Source: Hermatobates lingyangjiaoensis
Taxonomy: Eukaryota > Arthropoda > Insecta > Hemiptera > Hermatobatidae
DNA length: 64,000 bases
Assembly: GCA_026182355.1 (NCBI GenBank)
Contig: JAPFBL010000380.1
Span: forward strand, 186,001-250,000
Reading direction: 5' to 3'
Shown here: piece by piece, positions 56,801 to 64,000 of the stretch
Layout: every line of letters begins with the position of its first letter
Numbering within the stretch: the first letter of the stretch is position 1
Notes under the pieces: generated by a model
What the model saw: the letters and a program-made list of their open reading frames with translations, nothing else
Database searches by the model: none
What the model was told of the DNA's origin: nothing
Position numbers and translations under genes: made by a program

Positions 56801-59244
56801 TTTTTTAATTTATAATGAAAAAATACTATAATAGCTTTCCTGACTCTGTAAACTTACCGTGGTCACAATTCACCCCCTTAAAAACCCAAAATTCACCCCC
56901 TGGGCGTGAATTTCACGCCCAATTCTAAACATTAAGCCGCAAAATGTAACCAGAAAGTCCCTTAAACGACGTGCCTTAATGAGAAATCATCTAGAACACT
57001 GAATTATAATCATCTGCCTTAGAACTGAAATTATAATTATTGATGAATATATAAAATATTGATTCAAGCAAAATAGTGTTATTTTAATTTATTATGAAAA
57101 AAATACTATAATAGCTTTCCTGACTCTGTAAACTTACCATGGTCACAATTCACCCCCTTAAAAACCCAAAATTCACCCCCTGGGCGTGAATTTCACGCCC
57201 AGTTCTAAACATTAAGCCGCAAAATGTAACCAGAAAGTCCCTTAAACGACGTGCCTTAATGAGAAATCATCTAGAACACTGAATTATAATCATCTGCCTA
57301 AAACTGAAATTATAATTATTGATGAATATATAAAATATTGATTCAAGCAAAATAGTGTTATTTTAATTTATTATGAAAAAAATACTATAATAGCTTTCCT
57401 GACTCTGTAAACTTACCGTGGTCACAATTCACCCCCTTAAAAACCCAAAATTCACCCCCTGGGCGTGAATTTCACGCCCAGTTCTAAACATTAAGCCGCA
57501 AAATGTAACCAGAAAGTCCCTTAAACGACGTGCCTTAATGAGAAATCATCTAGAACACTGAATTATAATCATCTGCCTTAGAACTGAAATTATAATTATT
57601 GATGAATATATAAAATATTGATTCAACCAAAATAGTGTTATTTTAATTTATTATGAAAAAAATACTATAATAGCTTTCCTGACTCTGTAAACTTACCATG
57701 GTCACAATTCACCCCCTTAAAAACCCAAAATTCACCCCCTGGGCGTGAATTTCACGCCCAGTTCTAAACATTAAGCCGCAAAATGTAACCAGAAAGTCCC
57801 TTAAACGACGTGCCTTAATGAGAAATCATCTAGAACACTGAATTATAATCATCTGCCTTAGAACTGAAATTATAATTATTGATGAATATATAAAATATTG
57901 ATTCAAGCAAAATAGTGTTATTTTAATTTATTATGAAAAAATACTATAATAGCTTTCCTGACTCTGTAAACTTACCGTGGTCACAAGACAACCCTTGAAA
58001 ACCCAAAATTCACCCCTGGGGGTGAATTTCACCCCCTGTTCTAAACATTTAACCTGTTTTGGTATTATATCGCGCTCCCAGGTTATACAGTCATATGAGC
58101 CGCTTAAAGTGGCCTAATTCCATTTATGTTAAAATCGAGATATTTAAGGGTTTGCGTAATACAAAATTTAAAAATATTGTCATTTTATTTTTCAACTAAT
58201 TTTTGTTATAAAAAAATTTAGTAATTTTAAATAAATTTTGTATTATTTGCTGCAAAAGGTAAAGATAACGTAAAAATGTAATTATTTAAATAGCTAGCTA
58301 AATTTTTTTGGAAAATGGAATTAGGCCACTTTCAAAATAAACGGATCATATATATCGCAGATCATAACATTAAAACAGACTGATGACTTTTTTTTAAGTG
58401 AAATCTCTTTCGCTGCATCTCAGGAGCTACAAGCTCTAGCCGAGGATAGAGGCAAACATAGCCTCTGAGATATGCCTGAGGTAGACCACGCGGAGGCGAG
58501 CTCAACATCACAAAAATAAAAAACCTTATAAAATTAATAAAAAGGAAGCAAAATGTCCTACAAAACTAAAAAAAAAAATATTCTTTTTAATAAAATTTAA
58601 AAAAATAAGCATATTTCTAGGTATTTTTAACTTCTAACTTTTAGTGTTATACCACAAACTGGAAAATAAACTCAAGTTATTTTAGACTTTCATGAAAACG
58701 AAAACAAGAGAAATACAAAAAACATTAACATTTCTCATGCGTATTAGATGTCTAAACATTTAAACACAAAATGTAACCAGAAAGTTCTTTAAACCACATG
58801 CCCTAAAGAGAAATTCATTTTTATCACTATTTGCCCTAGAACTCAATATTCATGGAAGAAGGGGGAGTGAACAAAACCTTTATTCATATAGATTTTGCAA
58901 GTCAAATTCAATCTGCGTAAATCAATTTCACCCGTTTTGAAAATAAAATTACCTTCCACAAAAATAAAATAAAGACTACCTTCTTCTTTCCTTCATCCAA
59001 ACCTTGCAGAATATATATAATATATATATATATAAAGGATTTCACATAAACACGTGAAACAACAATCAATGATCAAACCACAACAAGAAATGGGAAAAAC
59101 AAGACTAAGATCTTTCAACCATAACAAGTGGTCTTCGTCAGAGTCTGACGAAAATCCAACTGAATTGGGTTTTTGACTCTGACAAAGACCGCTTGTTACG
59201 GTTGAAAGATCTTAGTCTTGTTTTCCCATTTCTTGTGTGGTTTG

Positions 59245-59317
<73 letters not shown>

Positions 59318-60295
59318 GCTTAATGTAAAAAATGAAATATAGAGAAACTTTCTACTTTTTTTTCTACATGGAACTATATTTGTCCGAATTTGGATCGTAT
59401 TTCCAACGAAAAAAAAAATATATATATATAGGTGTGTTATCTAATCGGGATTTCGTCAATTTTTTAGGTTCAAAAATCAAACTCTCTTTGCCAACGTTTC
59501 GGTTTTATTTAAAACTTTTTTTATAGGCAGAAGTAAGGATTTCTGGACAAAGAAAATTAAATTTACATTATTTAAAGGAACAACAATCTTAACCGAACAA
59601 AATATATCGACTAGACTGTCCGGTTGTCCGATTAAGATTGTTGGTCATTTAAATAATGTAAATTTCATTTTCTTAGTCGAAAAATTCTTACTTCTGCCCA
59701 TGAAAAAGGTTTTAAACTATAACTTCGGCAACGAGAGTTTGATTTTAAACCTAGAAAATTGACCGAATCCCGATTAGATAACACAGATATTCTAATCAGT
59801 TATTTATATAATATTATGATGTATTTCATATGTGCATGTAATTATTAAATCAATAACCTTTAAATACGAAAAAGAACTAATTTATAAAGTTAACAATTTA
59901 ATTATTACTAATTTATTTATTAACTATACACCTTTACGGAAACCTGCGACCTGTCAGAGGTGCGTGTAGTTTAACCAAGGTCACACTTACAAACAACTTT
60001 CTAAATAAAATAAAAAAGGTTATATATATTATTAGTTATTAAACTTTACGAAATAAACTGGTAATTGAAGAATATAATTAAAATCATATTTGCGTAACAC
60101 TAAAGATAAAAATAGTTTTTAAAAACAAGTCAGTTTAAACTAATTCCTGTTTTAAGTGTTAGGAGAAAGATGTTCTAACTGTGACTATAAAAATCATTTT
60201 AAACGGCCGATTGCAATGTCTGCAAGTAAACAATATTCAGGAAACTTAAAAAAACATTTCGTTATCTTTTATATGCTTTTCAGTGCTCTTTACCC

Positions 60296-60338
<43 letters not shown>

Positions 60339-60600
60339 TATATATATATAACAATTAAAATAAGCAGTGACACATAAACAGAAACACAACAAAGACTCAC
60401 TTTTCAATATTTCGACCGTAATGGCGGTCGTCCTCAGGAGAAGAAGTGAATTGACGGAGGGACGACAGTCAACTCAGTTGAAATATTGTCAACAGTTACG
60501 GTCGAAATATTGAAAAGTGAGTCTTTGTTGTGTTTCTGTTTATGTGTCACTGCTTATTTTAATTGTTATTTGTCCTACCGGACCGTTTTTCGTTTATCAT

Positions 60601-60641
<41 letters not shown>

Positions 60642-63487
60642 ACTATTTTCCTTTTTCATCGAGGTTTGGTCTAGCTTCAATAATTCAACACCTTTAAGCC
60701 GACGTTTCGTATATATTTGTAGACATCTTCAGGACTACATCAATACAGAATTTAATTACAAATTTAAATTCTTTATTGATGTAGCCCTGAAGATGTCTAC
60801 TAATATAGACGAAACGTCGGCTTAAAGGTGTTGATTATTTAAACTAGACCAAAAATTGATAAAAAAGAAAAATAGTCTTAAATATATCTGGTCGAGATAA
60901 AGAAAACATTCGTATATATATATATATATATATACTTTTTTTCGTTGGAAATACGATCCAAAACGGACAAATATAGTTCAATATAAACAAAGAAACATAG
61001 AGAAATCAGAAGAACACACTTACAGTCTCTAATTTTCGGTTTGAACCGTCTTCAGGAGAGATAAGAGAGGGAAACCAAGCTAATTAAATTATTTCATTTG
61101 TTATTATTATTTGTATTCTTAGTTTTACGTGTATTTTATTTTATCATAGCTTAGTCAGCACTTTTGTTTATGTATCAATTTCTCTGTATCAATTTCCCTT
61201 ATTTTTTCAATTTTTTCTTTTTTATATATTTATTGTTTTCATATTCCATTATTTTATTTTATAAATTATAAATTAATTATAAATTGATTCCTGTCTACCT
61301 TATTTTCTGTGAACGGGCGCGCATGCGGCAACACTGTTGGTCTCCAACCGTCTCTGATCCAGTGCGCTTGGTTTCCCTCTCTTATCTCTCCTGAAGACGG
61401 TTCAAACCGAAAATTAGAGACTGTAAGTGTGTTCTTCTGATTTCTCTATGTTTCTTTGTTTATATTGAACTATATATATATATCACTTAATTAAACGAAA
61501 CACGATCCAAACTGGACACAATACGAGTTCAAAATTCAAGAAGAGTAACACACAGAGTAAGGAAACACACTTACCGACTCAAAGTTTCGGGTAACCCGTC
61601 TTCAGGAGAAAAGAGAAAGGGAGACCAAGCACGTTGTAGACGCAACGGCAAGTAACCCGGAAACGGATAAGTGCGTGTTTTTAATTTCTCTATGTTTCTT
61701 TATGTACATTGAAGTGTATTTGCCCATTTCGGGTCATCGAAAAATTATATATATATATATATATATCTTAATCTATTTATTCTCTATTAGTCCAGTTATA
61801 CCGTTGACCTTTCAACTTTTTTATTCTAAACGCTTGTTTCTTGTTCATTATTGACCTTTGACCTTCTCTTTATATTAACCTGTACTATCCTTTTAATCTA
61901 TTTATAGCAATGACTAAGCATGAGTCATCGATTTTAATTTAACATGTCACTTGGCCAACTCTTTTTCCAGTTGAACCCTGTTAGCAGGAGGAGACTGCGG
62001 TTAATTTTAATGACACCTGTTTAAAAGAGGATCTACTGCCTATTTATACCAATATATATATATTCCTAATGTCAGTGAGTTAAGTTAGGCAGTTGTATAA
62101 TCATCGCCCGCCGGGTGGTTAATAAGTTTGTTTATAATAGTTGGTTATATTGCTTTATTTTTAAATATTTCTAAATCTTCTGTTATTGTTAGATTGGATT
62201 CCTGAGGTCGTCAGTTTTGTGAAGATGAAGTTATTTCAAAATCGTTCGAGTGAAGTAGAAAAAAAAATATAAGGTAAGATGATTTCTAATATATTAATAT
62301 ATAAAAAGAATCTATTGAAATTAACTTTTGGGTTAAAATGCTAATGGTTAGTTAATTAGTAACAAAGGGTTTTATTTTGGTGCCACCTTTGAGTACGTTG
62401 TATTAGTTTGAAGTAGCGACATCTTTCCGCTAGAGTCAGTAACGTAGCAGTGTGGGGGGGGGGGGGGGAGGCGGCACGTGCCAGGGGGCATCATTTTGAG
62501 GAGATAAAAAAAAATAAAATAAATTAAAATAATTAAAAAAACACAAAAAAAATCTGAACTTTTATATAAAAATTTGTTTTTAATGTCGTAATTATTTTTT
62601 TTTTTGCTTTATATATGTAATACAATTTTTAAACGAATTTTCAACTGTAATATTTGCAAATTAAATTATTTTTTTTAAATTTTTTTGTAAAACTAGTTTT
62701 TTTATGGCGTTAAAAATGATATTATATTAATTGTCGTAACCAGTTAATTTAATTTAACAATTTCTTTTGTTATTAGAATTATAAGATTTTTTTTTTAAAA
62801 AAAAACATAAAAACAGTTACGATCTTAAAAACTCATTTTGGTATATAATTGCATGTTTTTTGTTAGCTTTTAATTATTTTAATTTTTTTCTATTTTTACC
62901 CCTTCAAAATGCCGCTTGCTGGCACGTGTCGCCCGGGGTTGACTGCACCCCCCCCCCCTTACACCCCTTTTTGGGTACTTTACTGGTCAAGTGTCTTATT
63001 AGATTTTAATAATTCTGGTAGTCCAACAATTTCCGGGAATAGTAATATTCAGGCCATCATCTGTTTTGTAAATTCAGTTAGGAAAGTTCCACGGATGTTC
63101 TTAAAGACGATTTATTCCAAATCCAAACTATACAATCAATAATTACGCGCTATTATTATTATTTATGAAAAAAAAATAATGATTCAAACCTGTAAACATC
63201 GTCAGCCTTAGAGATGCGAGAACTATTAGCTGGAAGGTCTGTACGATGGATGAAGGCAATACAACAAGATGAGGTTGCCAGTGATGGATCAAGGACTATG
63301 GTCCGATTTGGATGGAGTTTAGAAAGAGGTCGCCCTGTGCAGGCAATCTTGCCAAAAGGCCTGATAAGAGAGTCGATAGAAGAATGATGTACAGGAGAGT
63401 CAGGGATCCGACAGCTACTTGACCAAACAACATATCCAGCGGCAACCATCTCTTTCTCGATGCTTTCATTCCAGTAGGTGAACTCAC
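42363..63487 (-). CDS. DUF229 alkaline-phosphatase/sulfatase-fold protein (2 exons seen, 5' partial)
   Basis: Two - strand exons, 63487-63190 and 43860-42363. The first reads FTYWNESIEKEMVAAGYVVW then SSSCRIPD, the usual opening block of DUF229 proteins. The second has SVLLIGIDSISRVNL (metal-binding Asp near the nucleophile region), DNTFPNVMAILTGK, NSFSHNELN and VVFLSDHGMRFG (Asp-His metal ligands), which is the alkaline phosphatase fold. The donor leaves AG and the acceptor supplies A, giving Arg, so phases agree over a 19.3 kb intron. The family is large in nematodes, ticks and spiders. Members often have a signal anchor and are thought to face the secretory lumen or outside; substrate is unknown. 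Any such anchor would be outside this window. Stop is at 42363-42365. Confidence 0.83.
44398..44930 (+). repeat. Dispersed repeat R1, copy 2
   Basis: Colinear with 17985-18545, with a short deletion near the start. A SINE tail follows at once. Confidence 0.7.
44935..45168 (-). mobile_element. tRNA-derived SINE, - strand
   Basis: Body sequence from GTCTAACTGAAGTG and tRNA-like end near GTTACTAGGCTACCCTGACC; the B-box reads GGGGTTCGATACCC. Confidence 0.6.
45555..46080 (-). mobile_element. Two truncated SINE copies in a row
   Basis: 45555-45800 has the non-tRNA end (GCTAGGTTGCAGTAGCAGTC) and body only. 45835-46080 has both ends but internal losses, with CACTGGACTAACCT at the head. Confidence 0.6.
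46180..46345. mobile_element. Penelope-type pair, family P1, short
   Basis: Left arm TCAATGATCAAACCACAATA to ATCTTTCAACCATAACAAGC, joined directly to TGTTGAAAGATCTTAG. The loop part of both cores is deleted. Confidence 0.6.
46454..46808. mobile_element. hAT-type MITE with exact 8-bp duplication
   Basis: Ends CAGGGGTGTCCAATACG and GTGAGCACCCCTG. GAATAGAG is on both sides (46446-46453 and 46809-46816). Contains CGATCGCGATCTACC and its mirror. Confidence 0.88.
47625..47850. mobile_element. Head-to-head arms, family P7, between TA runs
   Basis: TGTATAATGTAATCGGGATT mirrors AATCCCGATTACATTATACA. TA runs flank it (about 47588-47625 and 47811-47850). No CTGANGA core is seen in this copy. Confidence 0.7.
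47990..48385. mobile_element. Head-to-head Penelope pair, family P11, with ORF scrap
   Basis: GCCAATTTTCATTTTCTTTC mirrors the 48300 side. Antisense core 48214-48189 (CTGAAGA, GAAACGTCGG). The right arm ends with GAAGGTCTGCTCCC (EGLLPKYTNI in frame), then TA. Confidence 0.65.
48540..48800. mobile_element. Head-to-head arms, family P5
   Basis: Outer ends AAAGAAACATAGACAAATTA and mirror. The + core has CTGAAGACGG but CAAAAA in place of GAAA. Confidence 0.65.
48855..49275 (+). mobile_element. Penelope 3' end: ORF terminus, 3' UTR, hammerhead-like core, (TA)n
   Basis: SSPGLSLNR and a stop at about 48880-48911, then a T-rich UTR, then CTGATGA at 49171, GAC/GTC hairpin and GAAA at 49189-49192, then a TA run at about 49259-49278 and a GA run. 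This repeats the order seen at 14163-15232. Confidence 0.65.
49365..49445 (+). mobile_element. Penelope-type arm, family P3 (single)
   Basis: CTGACGAAGAACTTCAGTTC then GAAATATCGATCC and AGTAAGTTTTCTCGC. Confidence 0.6.
49540..49990 (+). pseudogene. Decayed Penelope GIY-YIG region
   Basis: 49543-49562 is a scrap of an ORF end (PRLNLNR). 49690-49960 reads, with stops, YCSVCTK then NSFYVRQASAKFRL and HPKSHELSLSM, parallel to the domain at 14556-14963. A poly-A tract lies between (about 49660-49680). An antisense arm follows at 49990 (CCGTCATCAGGAGAG). Confidence 0.6.
50110..50375. mobile_element. Head-to-head arms, family P9
   Basis: TGGTCAGGGTTAATATACC mirrors the 50310-50330 side. Core 50261-50288 on +: CTGAGGA, GTCTT hairpin, GAAACG. 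Confidence 0.65.
50390..50790. mobile_element. P1 pair plus an extra P1 right arm
   Basis: A pair at 50400-50640 (left core variant ATCCGTAACAAGCGG) and a single intact + core at about 50713-50741 (CTGACGA...GAAA) ending in TA at 50783-50799. Confidence 0.7.
50800..51200. pseudogene. Two Penelope N-terminal fragments in opposite orientation
   Basis: 50967 to 50800 (-) reads KSLFRKIEKLIKKQVSANYG, then EGLLPKFTK; 51080-51195 (+) repeats it in part. Antisense core 50997-50969 (CTGAAGA, GGCTCT hairpin, GAAAC). Both stop beside TATATA. Confidence 0.65.
51250..51770. mobile_element. Head-to-head arms, family P7, about 520 bases
   Basis: AATCGGGATTCGGTCAAATT faces AAATTTACCAAATCCCGATT. The long arms include GCAGAAGTCTTTAGAGATAA and mirror. 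GAAACGTCGGCAATGAGAG is present but CTGANGA is not. Confidence 0.7.
51775..51995. mobile_element. Head-to-head arms, family P1
   Basis: Intact + core near 51919-51947 and an antisense core with one change (TCTTTGTCAG). TA run at about 51993-52006. Confidence 0.7.
52135..52162 (+). ncRNA. Hammerhead-like core with canonical CTGATGA
   Basis: CTGATGA at 52135, TGCTATA/TATAGC hairpin, GAAA at 52159-52162, then CGTTGCCGTAAGTG. It is the best match in the window to the hammerhead consensus CUGAUGA-stem-GAAA. Upstream are three direct copies of GGACGTATATCTACTGTC-like sequence. Self-cleavage is not shown. Confidence 0.5.
52235..52440. mobile_element. Head-to-head arms, family P6, with TA run
   Basis: AAACACTTAAAATAAACAGT mirrors ACTGTTTATTTTAAGTGTT. 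The centre has lost the CTGAGGA part. TA run at about 52423-52447. Confidence 0.7.
53514..54308. mobile_element. Tc1/mariner (pogo-like) non-autonomous element
   Basis: Left CAGTAATGGCCTCGCTAGTT with TTTTCGCGG, right TGCAAAAAGTGAGGGATTACTG, TA at both borders (53512-53513, 54309-54310). 795 bases and no transposase seen. Confidence 0.65.
55144..55575. mobile_element. hAT-type element with exact 8-bp duplication
   Basis: Ends CAGTCTTTTCCAAACTTG and AGTTTGGAAAGCGCTG. GTTTAAAC flanks (55136-55143, 55576-55583); the duplication is itself palindromic. A weak coding trace (TKRARYLNFKLN) is at about 55410-55445. Confidence 0.82.
55600..55850 (-). mobile_element. tRNA-derived SINE, - strand
   Basis: GGGGTTCGATCCCC-type B box, body GTACCTGACATCGTACAGGC (as on +). 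It ends CCACTGAGCTAACCTG. Confidence 0.7.
56730..58060. repeat. Tandem array, about 280-bp unit, 4-5 copies
   Basis: TGACTCTGTAAACTTACC recurs at about 56841, 57121, 57400, 57680 and 57959 (steps 279-280). Each unit holds the inverted motif TGGGCGTGAATTTCACGCCC. The last copy is diverged. It may have grown from the hAT-like end at 56566 (CAGGCGTTCTCAGCCT). Confidence 0.9.
58094..58350. mobile_element. 262-bp MITE, copy 2
   Basis: Nearly identical to 27555-27816, with about 8 bases lost in the left end (CCGCTTAAAGTGGCC). TATA at the right border. Confidence 0.85.
59020..59315. mobile_element. Head-to-head arms, family P1, with long (TA)n
   Basis: The + core is changed (CTGACAAAGACCG), the left arm carries ACCATAACAAGTGG. 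TA run at about 59246-59311. Confidence 0.7.
59425..59795. mobile_element. Head-to-head arms, family P7
   Basis: GTGTGTTATCTAATCGGGAT faces ATCCCGATTAGATAACACA. Internal arms mirror at GTCGACTAGACTG-like centre near 59610. Confidence 0.7.
60299..60645. mobile_element. Head-to-head arms, family P6, between TA runs
   Basis: TA runs at about 60298-60350 and 60603-60639. Antisense core 60436-60410 (CTGAGGA, GACCG/CGGTC hairpin, GAAA) is intact; the right arm lacks CTGAGGA. Confidence 0.75.
60650..60875. mobile_element. Head-to-head arms, family P2
   Basis: The cleanest P2 pair: cores 60732-60705 (-) and 60787-60814 (+), CTGAAGA, GTCTA/TAGAC hairpin, GAAACGTCGGCTTAAAG. Confidence 0.78.
60920..61490. 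mobile_element. Penelope pair, family P5, with an intervening 3' region
   Basis: Left arm core 61055-61034 (-) and right arm core 61391-61412 (+), both intact. Between them (61084-61330) is T-rich sequence that looks like an element 3' UTR, ending GGGCGCGCATGCGGC. Confidence 0.72.
61490..61770. mobile_element. Penelope arms, families P4 and P5 fused
   Basis: 61500-61670 is a P4 left arm (antisense core with GGGTAACCCGTCTTCAG). It joins a P5 right end (TTTCTCTATGTTTCTTTATG) and a TA run at about 61747-61766. Confidence 0.6.
61780..62065 (+). pseudogene. Penelope 5' region and N-terminal fragment with internal deletion
   Basis: Same leader as 40590, ATG at about 61944 (MSLGQLFFQ-like), then about 50 bases lost after SRR, and EDLLPIYTNI into a TA run at about 62053-62062. 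Confidence 0.65.
62440..62975. repeat. Foldback element with G-run and C-run ends
   Basis: A G run (about 62453-62468), GGCGGCACGTGCCAGGGG and TTTTGAGG at the left; CTTCAAAATGCCGC, GGCACGTGTCGCCCGGGG and a C run at the right (about 62948-62958). The left half matches 36560-36900. Confidence 0.6.
63190..63487 (-). CDS. DUF229 gene, upstream exon (N-terminal block)
   Basis: On the - strand an acceptor GTTTTCAG precedes 63487 and a donor CAG/GTTTGA follows 63190. About 99 codons with GYVVWSSSCRIPD, then several paired Cys (GKIACTG, SSCCIAF), ending DDVYR. The text past the donor is intronic. It starts one base into a codon, so at least one more exon lies right of the window. Confidence 0.8.
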
Positions 63488-63604
63488 CTGAAAACATTCA
63501 AAAAAACATATATAGCACCATTTCAACTTCCCAATATCTTCTTCCTAGAAGAACATTGTGATAAACAATCTTGTTATTAAGATTGACTTATTCTTTGTTA
63601 TTAC

Positions 63605-63917
63605 TTTGACTTGTGCTAAACCAATTCCATGAAAATTGAAAATTTTATCAAATTAAGCAAATTTTCTACATTAGACTTGTCGTTGTGACTATTCTAACAA
63701 CACTACTATGAAAGTATAACAAAATAACTAATTCACTACACCTACAATATTATTGTTACGCCTGGACTTTTGTTAAACCAATTCCATGAAAATGGAATAA
63801 CTTTATCAAATTAATCAAATTTTTTTGCATTAGTCTTGTATTTTTGACTATTTGAACATGACTACTATGAAAATATAAAAAAAATAACAACTTCACCACA
63901 CCTACAATATTATTGTT
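63605..63917. repeat. Direct duplication, about 158-bp spacing
   Basis: AAACCAATTCCATGAAAAT starts at about 63619 and 63777 and both copies run to ACACCTACAATATTATTGTT, with moderate divergence. It lies in the intron upstream of the DUF229 exon. Confidence 0.7.
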
Positions 63918-64000
63918 CATTAGTTTTTTTATTGCAAGAGAAAGTTAGTAAAACTTCAAATGTAAAAAGTACTAACTAGTGGAAGCTAACCACAAGTGCA

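Noticed and set aside
63296..63526. Second - strand frame of 76 codons
   Set aside because: It overlaps the DUF229 exon in another frame and has no family features.

Overview
The window is AT-rich, intron-rich nuclear DNA from an invertebrate animal. The repeat types (Penelope-like retroelements, tRNA-derived SINEs, hAT and Tc1/mariner MITEs, long TA microsatellites) and a DUF229 gene suggest an arthropod, but this is a lean and not a proof. There are no prokaryotic features: coding sequence is broken into GT-AG exons separated by repeat-filled introns.

Two host genes can be supported. On the + strand, fifteen exons from 947 to 29093 encode about 1,460 residues of a separase-type alpha-helical protein; the 5' end lies left of the window. 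The reading ends at a stop at 29091-29093 with a poly(A) signal at about 29221, in the part that corresponds to the linker before the protease domain. No caspase-like protease domain was seen downstream, so the gene resembles the non-catalytic half of a split separase (compare Drosophila three rows). On the - strand, two exons (63487-63190 and 43860-42363) encode most of a DUF229 alkaline-phosphatase-fold protein. They are separated by a 19.3 kb intron with matching splice phase, and the 5' end lies right of the window.

The rest is mostly mobile and tandem DNA. The dominant class is Penelope-like elements: an RT-thumb/GIY-YIG remnant (14163-14963), a decayed second one (49690-49985), at least seven N-terminal ORF fragments that mostly stop at the same codons beside TA repeats, and more than a dozen short terminal arms, many as head-to-head inverted pairs ending in TA runs. 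Across about ten unrelated arm families the same hammerhead-like core recurs: CTGANGA, a short hairpin, then GAAA. hAT MITEs with 8-bp target duplications, a TA-flanked foldback MITE in two copies, a pogo-like element, a hAT fragment with an open transposase-like ORF, about ten SINE copies and seven satellite-like arrays fill the remainder.

Layout: 0-29 kb separase gene with loaded introns; 29.4-31 kb SINE and hAT; 31-36.4 kb a quiet AT-rich block with almost no repeats; 36.4-42.3 kb arrays, a MITE and Penelope arms; 42.4-63.5 kb DUF229 gene, whose giant intron is almost wholly repeats. The two genes converge (tail to tail).
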